Assembly (NCBI GenBank): GCA_964520525.1
Contig: CAZFNR010000015.1
Location: forward strand, 1-39,100
Source: JAJPXC01 sp964520525
GTDB lineage: Bacteria; Bacteroidota; Bacteroidia; Bacteroidales; Muribaculaceae
Length of the DNA: 39,100 nucleotides
Reading direction: 5' to 3'
Both the position numbers and the translations under genes were made by a program. Below the pieces are notes generated by a model. It was not told where the DNA came from, did not search any database, and worked only from the letters and a program-made list of their open reading frames with translations. Shown here in pieces: positions 15,369 to 23,204 of this stretch; the stretch's first letter is position 1, and every line of letters starts with the position of its first letter.

Positions 15369-16109
15369 TTACGGCTTGCGGGCGGTGTAGAGAGTGCAGA
15401 CGCCGAACGTCATCGGCCGATAGGCGCAGTCGGTCAGCCCGGCCTCGCTCATCAGGGCTGTCATCTCGCCTCCCTGCGGCACGGCTGCGATGCTTTCGGG
15501 CAGATAGGAGTAGGCTCTGACGTCGTGCGACACGAGCCTGCCCGCGGCGGGGATAATGTGGCGGGTGTAGAATCGGTATAGCGGTTTGACTATCGGGGAT
15601 GTGGGCGTTGACAGTTCAAGCACGCAGAGCAGGCCACCCGGGCGCAACACGCGCGCCATCTCGCGGTAACCGTCAACGAGCCGCTCGAAGTTTCTGACGC
15701 CGTATGCCACCGTCACCCCGTCAAACGAGTTGTCGTCAAACGGTAGCGACAGGCAGTCGGCCACTTCAAGCGAGATTGTGCCGTCCAATGCCGCTGCCTT
15801 TACTTTGCGTCTCCCGATTTCAATCATTCCTGCCGAGAGGTCTATCCCGGTGACAGTGTCGGGCATGGCTTTCCGTGCGAGATTTATGGCTAAGTCGCCT
15901 GTGCCTGTCGCCACATCGAGGATGCGGCGGCAGCCTGTGCGGGCTATCAGCTTCACGGCACGCGCACGCCAGATTCTATCGATGCCCATGGTCATCGCGC
16001 GGTTCATGAAGTCATAGGCCGGAGCGATTGAGTCAAACATCTCTTTGACCTGCTCCGACTTGTGCCGCTCGTCGCGGTAGGGGGTGATTTTTTCGGCTTT
16101 TACCTCCAA
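15369..16109 (-). CDS. ubiE: Demethylmenaquinone methyltransferase
   Basis: A 246-residue SAM methyltransferase that makes menaquinone from demethylmenaquinone (MenG/UbiE). Signature blocks: VKEMFDSIAPAYDFMNRAMTMGIDRIWR at about 21-48, the SAM loop ILDVATGTGDLAI at about 63-75, VTGIDLSAGMI, and VTVAYGVRNFERLVDG at about 131-146. An organism with no visible ubiquinone genes would use it for menaquinone. It follows purC with only six bases between, so they are cotranscribed. Confidence 0.93.
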   Translation of the reverse strand: MEVKAEKITPYRDERHKSEQVKEMFDSIAPAYDFMNRAMTMGIDRIWRARAVKLIARTGCRRILDVATGTGDLAINLARKAMPDTVTGIDLSAGMIEIGRRKVKAAALDGTISLEVADCLSLPFDDNSFDGVTVAYGVRNFERLVDGYREMARVLRPGGLLCVLELSTPTSPIVKPLYRFYTRHIIPAAGRLVSHDVRAYSYLPESIAAVPQGGEMTALMSEAGLTDCAYRPMTFGVCTLYTARKP

Positions 16110-16115
16110 GACCGG

Positions 16116-17069
16116 TCAATGCTTGATGTTGGTAAGGCAATCGAGCACGTTTTTGGCGATGCGTGCGTCGAGGTCGTTCTCAGGCGTCTTGTGGAACTGT
16201 TCGCCCGTGATATGTTCGTAAAGCTCGATGTAGCGTTGCGACACGCTTTCGCAGAACTCATCGGTCATCTCCGGCACTTTCTGCCCCGGTTTCCCCATGA
16301 ACTCATGCTCGATAAGCCATTGGCGCACAAACTCTTTGGAGAGCTGACGCTGCGGTTCCCCTTTCTCGAAACGTTCCTCATAGCCGTCGGCATAGAAATA
16401 TCTCGACGAGTCGGGGGTGTGTATCTCGTCGATGAGGTATACCTTGCCGTCGCGCTTGCCGAACTCATATTTCGTGTCGACCAGAATCAGCCCTTTGTCG
16501 GCTGCCATTTCGGTGCCGCGGGCGAAAAGCGCGCGGGTGTATTTCTCCATCAGTTCATAGTCGGCTTTGTCGACGATGCCTTGGGCTATGATTTCCTCGC
16601 GGGAGATATTCTCGTCGTGGCCTGCGTCGGCTTTGGTGGTCGGAGTGATGATAGGCTCGGGGAAACGCTCGTTCTCGCGCATCCCGTCGGGCAGTTTCAC
16701 ACCGCACAGTTCACGCGCCCCGGCTTGGTATTCGCGCCATGCGCTGCCAGTGAGGTAACCGCGGATAATCATCTCCACTCTGAAACCCTCGCATTTCAGT
16801 CCCACCGTCACCATCGGGTCGGGGGTGGCCAGCTTCCAGTTGGGGACGATGTCGGCTGTAGCGTCAAGGAATTTTGCCGCTATCTGGTTTAGCATCTGAC
16901 CCTTGTAGGGGATGCCTTTGGGGAGCACCACGTCAAAAGCCGAAATGCGGTCGGAGGCAATCATCACCAGCAGGTCGTTGTCGATGTCATAGACGTCGCG
17001 CACTTTGCCGTGGTAGACGCTCACTTGTCCCGGGAACTTGAAATCGGTGGTTGTCAAAGTTGTTGCCAT
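16116..17069 (-). CDS. purC: Phosphoribosylaminoimidazole-succinocarboxamide synthase
   Basis: A 317-residue enzyme joining CAIR and aspartate with ATP in purine synthesis. VYHGKVRDVYDIDNDLLVMIASDRISAFD near the N-terminus, YKGQMLNQIAAKFLD, EMIIRGYLTGSAWREYQ and DEIHTPDSSRYFY are the substrate and ATP-binding blocks. The long form is typical of Bacteroidetes. Start chosen at ATG 17069 (MATTLTTTDFKFPGQ), which matches homologues. ATG 17093 adds eight residues and lies about 14 bases after the promoter box at 17107-17114; it cannot be excluded. Confidence 0.95.
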   Translation of the reverse strand: MATTLTTTDFKFPGQVSVYHGKVRDVYDIDNDLLVMIASDRISAFDVVLPKGIPYKGQMLNQIAAKFLDATADIVPNWKLATPDPMVTVGLKCEGFRVEMIIRGYLTGSAWREYQAGARELCGVKLPDGMRENERFPEPIITPTTKADAGHDENISREEIIAQGIVDKADYELMEKYTRALFARGTEMAADKGLILVDTKYEFGKRDGKVYLIDEIHTPDSSRYFYADGYEERFEKGEPQRQLSKEFVRQWLIEHEFMGKPGQKVPEMTDEFCESVSQRYIELYEHITGEQFHKTPENDLDARIAKNVLDCLTNIKH

Positions 17070-17106
17070 GATGGAATGTTTTTTTTGAGTCATTTGTTTT
17101 CTTCCG

Positions 17107-17114
17107 CGAAGATA
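17107..17114 (-). promoter_or_regulatory. purC-ubiE promoter box
   Basis: TATCTTCG followed by CGG on the minus strand, the same TAnnTTCGCGG form as rlmN, recO and aroQ. It lies in the gap between phoH and purC, so purC-ubiE is probably its own unit. Confidence 0.5.
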
Positions 17115-17168
17115 CAACAACTATGCGAAAACCGCGCCAACCGCCGCCAAATTTATCGGCGTACGGTA

Positions 17169-18128
17169 TCAGTCGGCGGTGGGTGCTGGGGCTGCGGCGT
17201 CCCAGCGTTCATATGCTTCGACGATGCGCTGCACCAAGCGGTGGCGCACGATGTCGCCGCGGTCAAACTCCACGCGGCCTATCCCTTTGATGCCTTTAAG
17301 CACGCGGAGCGATTGCACCAACCCCGATGTCACCGAGCGTGGCAGGTCAATCTGGGTGACGTCGCCTGTGATAATCATCTTGCCGTTCAATCCAAGTCGC
17401 GTGAGAAACATCTTGATTTGGTGGGTGGTGGTGTTTTGCGCCTCGTCGAGTATGATTATCGCGTCGTTGAGAGTGCGTCCGCGCATGAATGCCAGCGGGG
17501 CTATCTGAATCACGTTGCTTTCCATGTACTCTTTCAGCTTCACCGCGGGAATCATATCCTCAAGGGCGTCGTAGAGCGGTTGCAGATATGGGTCGATTTT
17601 GTCTTTCATGTCGCCCGGGAGAAAGCCGAGTTTCTCGCCTGCTTCGACTGCGGGGCGCGAGAGGATTATGCGCTTGACCTCCTTGTTTTTTAGCGCGCGT
17701 ACAGCCAAGGCGATGGCGACATAGGTTTTTCCCGTGCCGGCCGGGCCGAGGGCGAAGGTGAGGTCGTTGTTCATGAACGCTTCGACGAGCTCGCGTTGAT
17801 GGGGGTTGCGAGCCGAGATGGGGCGTCCGCTGATTCCGTAGATAATCACGTCGTCGCTTTTCATCTCCTTTGGCTCGTTGCCTTTGACGATGTCGAGTAT
17901 CACGTCTTCGGGCAGTTTGTTGTAGCGGGCGCAATAGGCTTCCAATTCCTTGATTTTGGCTTCGAAATCGGCTGTCTCGTCATTCTCCCCTATGACCTTT
18001 ATGACAGAGCCGCGGGCCGCAACCCTCAGTTTTGGATAGAGGTTCTTAATCAGTTGCATATTGCTGTTGTTGACTCCGTAGAAATCGACCGGGTCGACGT
18101 TGTCGATGATTATGATGCGTTCTATCAT
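17169..18128 (-). CDS. PhoH-like ATPase (YbeZ type)
   Basis: A 319-residue protein with an N-terminal domain (about 1-110) and a P-loop ATPase domain resembling superfamily 1 helicase cores. Walker A is GPAGTGKTYVAIALA at about 127-141, Walker B is IIILDEAQNTTTHQIKMFLTR at about 224, and MIITGDVTQIDLPR holds sensor residues. PhoH-like proteins of this type act in RNA metabolism and ribosome maturation with the endonuclease YbeY; ybeY is not in the window. The gene has its own divergent promoter shared with the S24 regulator region. Confidence 0.92.
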   Translation of the reverse strand: MIERIIIIDNVDPVDFYGVNNSNMQLIKNLYPKLRVAARGSVIKVIGENDETADFEAKIKELEAYCARYNKLPEDVILDIVKGNEPKEMKSDDVIIYGISGRPISARNPHQRELVEAFMNNDLTFALGPAGTGKTYVAIALAVRALKNKEVKRIILSRPAVEAGEKLGFLPGDMKDKIDPYLQPLYDALEDMIPAVKLKEYMESNVIQIAPLAFMRGRTLNDAIIILDEAQNTTTHQIKMFLTRLGLNGKMIITGDVTQIDLPRSVTSGLVQSLRVLKGIKGIGRVEFDRGDIVRHRLVQRIVEAYERWDAAAPAPTAD

Positions 18129-18167
18129 TAGGGGATAAGCTAAAAGCGTGTTTATGGTTTTGTATCA

Positions 18168-18200
18168 CAAAGTTAATTGAATTATTCTTTACAACAAAAA
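18168..18200 (-). promoter_or_regulatory. phoH promoter
   Basis: On the minus strand TTTTTG (18200-18195), 19 bases, then TAACTTTG (18175-18168), followed by a leader of about 33 bases to the phoH ATG. It is back to back with the S24 regulator promoter; the two -33 elements are only 14 bases apart, so regulation of both from one site is possible. Confidence 0.7.
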
Positions 18201-18214
18201 TGCGTGTCGGAGTG

Positions 18215-18246
18215 TTTGGTGCTATGCCAACTAAATAGTATTTTTG
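18215..18246 (+). promoter_or_regulatory. S24 regulator promoter
   Basis: TTTG at 18215-18218, 20 bases, then TATTTTTG at 18239-18246. A perfect promoter whose box ends four bases before the ATG at 18251, predicting a leaderless mRNA. Confidence 0.75.
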
Positions 18247-18250
18247 CAAC

Positions 18251-18949
18251 ATGGAACTACAGCTTCACCCCGACAATATGATTGACCGCATCCGTTATCT
18301 GATTGGTGTATCACGGATGACTCAGGCACGGTTTGCCGAGCGCGTCGGCATCAACCCCACAAATCTTTCGAAATATCTTTCGGGCAAAATCCCGGTAACG
18401 GACTCGCTGCTCAATAAAATCGTGGTCAACACCGGAGTGTCCAAGAGCTGGCTCCGCGATGGCACCGATGTGCCCTTCCCGCGTCGTGACGAGCCTGAGA
18501 CCATCGAGAGCGCGACCCCGCTTGAGGTCGTTGAGGGACGTTCGCGACAGGGGGTGCCTGTCTATGACATAGATGTGACCGCGGGATGCCTTGAATTGAG
18601 CCGTATGCTGACGGTTGACCGCATAGCCGGCTACGTCGACCTCCCCCGTCTCGACCCTGACTGCGTGATAGTGAGGGTCAACGGCGACAGTATGGAGCCG
18701 GTGATTCGCAACGGCGGGTTTATCTCAATCAGGCCGTTGCGCAACCCTCGCAACATCTTTTGGGGGCGTATCTATGTGGTCGTTATGGAAGATTACCGCA
18801 TGGTCAAGTATCTGCGCCGCAACCCCGACCCCGCTATGGTGACGCTCCATAGCGCCAATCCGGGATATGACGACATGGAGGTGTCGCGAGGCGAAATCCA
18901 GAGCCTGTTTCTGGTCGAAGCCATCCTCCACTGCGAGCTCCTGTCGTGA
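18251..18949 (+). CDS. XRE-family repressor with S24 self-cleavage domain
   Basis: A 232-residue DNA-binding regulator resembling phage CI-type repressors. The N-terminal helix-turn-helix lies at about 10-60 (MTQARFAERVGINPTNLSKY). The C-terminal S24/LexA-type domain has a candidate Ala-Gly cleavage site at 111-112 (DVTAG), the catalytic Ser147 in NGDSMEP and the catalytic Lys186 in RMVKYLRR. All parts needed for RecA-stimulated self-cleavage are thus present. In Bacteroidetes such proteins control stress or mobile-element genes; the target here is unknown, and no phage genes surround it. It is divergent from phoH and may regulate itself through the shared upstream region. Confidence 0.85.
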   Translation: MELQLHPDNMIDRIRYLIGVSRMTQARFAERVGINPTNLSKYLSGKIPVTDSLLNKIVVNTGVSKSWLRDGTDVPFPRRDEPETIESATPLEVVEGRSRQGVPVYDIDVTAGCLELSRMLTVDRIAGYVDLPRLDPDCVIVRVNGDSMEPVIRNGGFISIRPLRNPRNIFWGRIYVVVMEDYRMVKYLRRNPDPAMVTLHSANPGYDDMEVSRGEIQSLFLVEAILHCELLS

Positions 18950-18964
18950 ATCACTCCGGCTGTT

Positions 18965-20050
18965 TTACCGTGCGATAAACTTATGGGCACCGCGAATGTA
19001 CAGATTTCCCGGCTTCGTGTGGTCTACTTTGCGTCCCATTATGTCATAGACAGGGGTTTCCCGGTCAACTGTCGCGTCGGCGGTTATATCGCTTACTCCG
19101 GACGGAAGATTGATGCTTTCGAGTTGTTGTCCTTGCCAATGAAAAAGTCCGTGAGTTGCGGTGCCAATCCATATGTCGTTGCCTTCATGTTTGAAACAAG
19201 TGATTATGACATCTTTTTCCTGGAACGGAATTTCAATTGATTCAATGTCATCTTTGCTCGTGAAAGCATAGAGGGTGTGGCCGTTAGCTGCCCATATGCG
19301 TCCGTCAGGGCCAATCTGTACGTCAAAAACGGGGGCACTGTTGTCGCCGTCATGAAGCACGTTAAACAGAGTAAACAACTGTATCGATTCGTCAGCTCCA
19401 TATTTCAGGATTGAAGAACCTTTGACTCCAAGCCACTTGTTGTTGTCGGTGTCGATGGCCAAAGAATTAAACATGTATAAATCAGTCTTGTTACTTAATG
19501 TGTGCCATCAGGCTTCATTAGTGCAGTACCCGAATCCCTCGCGCGGCTGGTTGGCTGACCACCACATCTTGTTTGCTGAGTCAAAATCTAACCCTGTGAC
19601 ATAGTAGCCTGAATAAATTCCCGTTCCGCAATATTCATAGGCATCACTCCATTCCCCATCCTCATACTTGTTGAAACCGCCATAACCGAGAGCGGCCCAT
19701 AAAATTCCATTGCGGTCTTGCTTCAGAAGACAGCAAGGGGAGAATGGCTCTGCGCCAACAGAATTTGATAACTCAACTTTCTCGCCGTCATAATGCGCGA
19801 TCCCGGCCTTGCCACAACTGAACCAGACATCATCCGACGACTTTACGACGGCATTATATATCACAACGTTAGAAAATTGGCTATAACTTCCCAAATTGAA
19901 TAATTCGGTCTGTTCGCCTGTATTCCGATTATGTTTCACAATTTTACTGTCAACCACTATCCATAAATCATCTCCAGCCAACCGGATGTCAGTGCAACGG
20001 TTGCCGGTCGCACTGATGTTTGAAAATTGTAGGCCGATGGCTAACGACAA
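18965..20050 (-). pseudogene. Broken two-component-type propeller protein with T9SS sorting tail
   Basis: One reading frame split by a single in-frame TGA at 19508-19510. Reading through gives about 361 residues of propeller repeats such as DLWIVVDSKIVKH, NGILWAALGYGGFNKY, DTDNNKWLGV, DGRIWAANGHTLYAF and NDIWIGTATHGLFHW. The C-terminus PVYDIMGRKVDHTKPGNLYI ends in HKFIAR, a type IX secretion (T9SS type A) sorting domain. No signal peptide is present and the frame begins abruptly at a TTG, so the N-terminus is missing. Base composition is more AT-rich than around it. The two parts continue across the stop without a shift (TNEA, stop, WHTLSN). It is most likely decayed cargo; read-through is not supported by anything else. 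Confidence 0.75.
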
Positions 20051-20197
20051 AACTACGGCATTGGTCGCATAGCCGCTCGCAACAACTACAGCGAGACTCT
20101 ACTCCTCTTTTTCGGTATTCACATGGCGAATGCCGCCATATTGGCGGCCCGACAACTCGCCGCCGAACTCAAAGCGAAAGAAAAGAAGCGCGCCTGA
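20045..20197 (+). pseudogene. Possible C-terminal fragment of an unidentified protein (transposase?)
   Basis: A 50-codon open frame without a start, beginning right at the truncated end of the propeller gene and ending in TGA at 20195-20197. It reads NYGIGRIAARNNY, then a hydrophobic stretch LLLFFGIHMANAAI, then a basic tail ELKAKEKKRA. The pattern vaguely resembles the last helix of DDE transposases. Its place at the break point makes an insertion-sequence scar plausible, but the identification is weak and the frame could be meaningless. Confidence 0.2.
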
Positions 20198-20217
20198 CCG
20201 AAATACAACAAAATTCA

Positions 20218-20239
20218 CCCTCCGCCAACCTGCGGAGGG
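20218..20239. repeat. Perfect 8-bp hairpin
   Basis: CCCTCCGC, six-base loop, GCGGAGGG. No T run follows on the plus strand; the minus strand continues GTGAATTTTG. It may be a weak terminator or the remnant end of a mobile element. The rest of 20198-20427 shows nothing convincing. Confidence 0.5.
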
Positions 20240-20427
20240 CGCCTCGTTACGCCCCTGCTCACCAATTTCGCCAATTTTAGTCACTCAAAAGTCGTAGAAA
20301 TCAGCACAATTCAACCTCCGGCCCAGCAAACCGCAAGCTGCGCCATTTTCAGCCCAATTTTCCACCGCCTTTAGATGAATGACCCTAATTTAATAATATT
20401 GGTTGTGAATTTTAGCTTGTATTGGGC

Positions 20428-21174
20428 TTATAGGATTGCGGCGACCTCTTTGAAGGCGAAGCGGCGTAGGGTGCCGTTGTCGGTGAGGAGTGTCAGGTAG
20501 CCGTCGGGGGCGACTGACTCGATGGCGGCGAGAAACCGGTAGCCGTCGGGGGTGGAGTAGGGGTGTAGGCCGCGGCGTCTCCACAGCGATGCGAGGTAGA
20601 TTTTGTGAAGTTCGGCTTTATCCCATGCCGACAGAGCCGTTATCTCGTCGGCGACTTGCCGCATCATCTCCTCAACATCAAGCGTCAAGCCTGTCAGCAT
20701 GGTAAGCGAGACGGGGTTAGGCGCGGGCGAACGAAACCGTGTCTGGTTGACATTGATGCCGATTCCGGCAATCGAATAGTCTATGCGATTGCCGTTCAGT
20801 GAGTTTTCGATTAATATCCCGCAAATCTTTTTGTCGCCTACGTACACATCATTGGGCCATTTCACTTCGGCGGGTGTCGATGGGGGCAGGTAGCGGTTCA
20901 GGACACGCGCGACCCCGAGAGCCACGCGCTCCGAGACCGTGAATTGCTCCCGGGCGGTGACGTCGCCGGGGCGCAGTAGCATCGACATGGTCACGTTCAT
21001 CCCCGGCTCGGCCTCCCATGAGTTGCCGCGCTGTCCGCGTCCTGCCGTCTGACGGTGGGTGTAGACCACCGTGCCCGCGGGCAAAGCGGGGTCGGTCGCC
21101 AACGCTTCACGCAGGGCTGTGTTGGTCGATTGCGCCTCGGCGATTGGGATGTATGTAGGTGGTAGGGGCGGCAT
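20428..21174 (-). CDS. birA: Biotin-[acetyl-CoA carboxylase] ligase, monofunctional
   Basis: A 248-residue enzyme that activates biotin with ATP and attaches it to carboxylase carrier proteins. The biotinyl-AMP loop is TAGRGQRGNSWEAEPG at about 43-58, and KWPNDVYVGDKKICGILIEN at about 109-128 is the catalytic signature with its Lys. IAGIGINVNQ follows. There is no N-terminal helix-turn-helix, so it should not act as a biotin repressor. Its ATG overlaps the tsaE stop by one base (TGATG), implying coupled translation. It is the last gene of the six-gene run. Confidence 0.93.
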   Translation of the reverse strand: MPPLPPTYIPIAEAQSTNTALREALATDPALPAGTVVYTHRQTAGRGQRGNSWEAEPGMNVTMSMLLRPGDVTAREQFTVSERVALGVARVLNRYLPPSTPAEVKWPNDVYVGDKKICGILIENSLNGNRIDYSIAGIGINVNQTRFRSPAPNPVSLTMLTGLTLDVEEMMRQVADEITALSAWDKAELHKIYLASLWRRRGLHPYSTPDGYRFLAAIESVAPDGYLTLLTDNGTLRRFAFKEVAAIL

Positions 21175-21611
21175 CAGTCGGCTTTTTCCACGAGAAGCGA
21201 GCGGGAATCATCGTCGGGGTCGACGCTGATTTTCACTTTCACGACATCGTCGGGCAGCAGCGGCTCGATGCGCTCGGACCATTCAAGCAGGCACAGTGCG
21301 CCTGAGTCGAAATAATCTTCGATGCCGAGGTCGAGAGCTTCTTCGATATCCTCAAGGCGGTAGAGGTCAAAATGATAAATCAGCTCTGCCGTGGTGTCTG
21401 AGCGGTACTCGTTGACGATGGCGAACGATGGCGACGATGTGGTGTCATCTTCCACTCCGAGTTCGCGGCAGAGGGAGTTGATAAACGTTGTTTTGCCGGC
21501 TCCCATCTCGCCGTAGAATGCATATACTGTTTCGTCGCCCATCAGCGCGGCAAATTCGCGCGCGGCTGCGGCGATGTCGTCAATCGACTTTATTTTTATC
21601 AGTTTTTCCAT
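21174..21611 (-). CDS. tsaE: tRNA threonylcarbamoyladenosine ATPase TsaE
   Basis: A 145-residue P-loop ATPase needed with TsaB, TsaD and TsaC to make t6A37 in ANN-decoding tRNAs. Walker A is FYGEMGAGKTTFINSL at about 32-47. TTSSPSFAIVNEY at about 57-69 and the HFDLYRLE motif at about 80-87, whose Asp takes part in ATP hydrolysis, are diagnostic. LLEWSERIEPLLPDD is the expected C-terminal block. It lies between porX and birA with short gaps. Confidence 0.94.
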   Translation of the reverse strand: MEKLIKIKSIDDIAAAAREFAALMGDETVYAFYGEMGAGKTTFINSLCRELGVEDDTTSSPSFAIVNEYRSDTTAELIYHFDLYRLEDIEEALDLGIEDYFDSGALCLLEWSERIEPLLPDDVVKVKISVDPDDDSRSLLVEKAD

Positions 21612-21644
21612 ATTCAGAGGGGTGTGTGGTGGTTTTGGGTAGGG

Positions 21645-23192
21645 TCATTTCGGGGAGAGGGTTATGAGCGGCACAATCATCTCTTCCAGAGAGATGCCGC
21701 CGTGCTGGAATGTGCCCGTGAAATATTGCACATAGTAGTTGTAGTTGTTGGGGTAGGCGAAGAAGTCGCGCTGCCCGGCGAAGATGTATGCCGACGACAC
21801 GTTGGGCGATGGTAACCCGTACTGTTCGGGGCGTTTTATCTCATAGACCTGCTTTTGGTTGTAGCTGAGGTTCTTTCCCACTTTGTAACGCAGGTTGGTG
21901 TTGGTGTTCTTGTCGCCAATCACTTTGATGGGGGTTTCTACCCTGATTGTGCCGTGGTCGGTGGTTAGAATCACCTTGTAGCCTTTCTCTGCCAGCCGCT
22001 TGAACAGGTCAAGGGCGGGGGAGTGGCGGAACCACGATTCGGTGAGTGAGCGGTAGGCTGCGTCGGTCGAGGCCAGTTCGCGTATCATCTTTGACTCCGT
22101 GCGGGCGTGTGACAGCATATCTATGAAATTAATCACCGCCACGTTGAGGTCGTTGACATCGAGGTTGCTGAGTTCTCTGATGAGCTTAGAGGCGCCCGCC
22201 GAATCGTTTATTTTGTGGTATGAAAACCGGCATTTGCGTCGATAGCGTTCAAATTGTGTTGCAATCAGAGGTGACTCGTTGATGTTTTTCCCCTCATCCT
22301 CATCCTCGTCGACCCATAGGTCGGGAAACATATGGGCTATCTGTATCGGCATAAGCCCTGAGAAGATCGCGTTGCGTGCATACTGTGTGGCGGTGGGGAG
22401 GATGGAGCAATAAACATCTTCGTCGGTGGTGAAATATTCGCTCAACAACGGTTTGACCGTTAACCATTGGTCTAAACGGAAGTTGTCGATAACAATCACA
22501 AACAGTTTCTCCCCTTTATCGAGAATCGGGAACACTTTCTTCTTGAAAATGTCGGGGCTCATGAGCGGCCGCTGAGAATCGTCGCCCGAAACCCAGTTGC
22601 CGTATTCCCGTTTGACAAATTTGTAGAACGCCGTGTTGGCCTCGGCCTTCTGCATCGCGAGCATCTCGCGCATACCGGTGTCGGTCGCCGTGAGCTCGAT
22701 TTCCCAGAACACCAGTTTGCGGTATAGCTCATGCCAGTCGGTCATGGTTGAACATTCGCCGATTTGCATGGCGATTTTGGCGAACTCTTGCCGGTAGTCG
22801 CTCGTGGCTTGCTCTGAAATAAGCTCGTCGCTGTGCAGGTTTTTCTTGATGGAGAGCAGTATTTGGTTGGGATTGACCGGTTTGATGAGGTAGTCGGCAA
22901 TCTTGTTCCCGACAGCCTGGTCCATGATGTTTTCTTCCTCGCTCTTGGTAATCATGATGACCGGAGTCTGCGGCACCGCCTGTTTGATGCGGCCCAACGT
23001 CTCAAGCCCCGTAAGTCCCGGCATATTCTCGTCGAGAATAATCAGGTCAAACGGGGTTTCCTCGACCAATTCAAGCGCGTCGCGACCGTTGTTGACGGTG
23101 GTGACATCATATCCTTTATTTTTCAGGAACAGTATGTGGGGCTTCAGAAGGTCTATCTCGTCGTCGGCCCAAAGGATGTTTTTTCTGCTCAT
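21645..23192 (-). CDS. porX: PorX, response regulator with PglZ domain (type IX secretion)
   Basis: A 515-residue regulator of the type IX secretion system. The receiver domain has the acidic pair Asp10-Asp11, the phospho-acceptor Asp54 in LIILDENMPG, and Lys104 in YLIKPVNP. A linker leads into a PglZ-type alkaline phosphatase-like domain with LFVIVIDNFRLDQW (about 230), NFIDMLSHARTESKM, ILTTDHGTIRVETP and the end piece GTFQHGGISLEEMIVPL. In P. gingivalis PorX works with the histidine kinase PorY and the sigma factor SigP and hydrolyses cyclic oligonucleotides; PorY is not in this window. It lies 12 bases after porW. Confidence 0.93.
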   Translation of the reverse strand: MSRKNILWADDEIDLLKPHILFLKNKGYDVTTVNNGRDALELVEETPFDLIILDENMPGLTGLETLGRIKQAVPQTPVIMITKSEEENIMDQAVGNKIADYLIKPVNPNQILLSIKKNLHSDELISEQATSDYRQEFAKIAMQIGECSTMTDWHELYRKLVFWEIELTATDTGMREMLAMQKAEANTAFYKFVKREYGNWVSGDDSQRPLMSPDIFKKKVFPILDKGEKLFVIVIDNFRLDQWLTVKPLLSEYFTTDEDVYCSILPTATQYARNAIFSGLMPIQIAHMFPDLWVDEDEDEGKNINESPLIATQFERYRRKCRFSYHKINDSAGASKLIRELSNLDVNDLNVAVINFIDMLSHARTESKMIRELASTDAAYRSLTESWFRHSPALDLFKRLAEKGYKVILTTDHGTIRVETPIKVIGDKNTNTNLRYKVGKNLSYNQKQVYEIKRPEQYGLPSPNVSSAYIFAGQRDFFAYPNNYNYYVQYFTGTFQHGGISLEEMIVPLITLSPK

Positions 23193-23204
23193 AGCCGCTT
23201 TGTG

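Noticed and set aside
16062..16892. Long plus-strand frame across purC
   Set aside because: A shadow of purC with no signal, motif or promoter of its own.
19508..19510. TGA read as selenocysteine or tryptophan recoding
   Set aside because: No selenocysteine-type stem is evident after the codon, the other genes here use TGA as an ordinary stop, and the gene is already truncated at its N-terminus.
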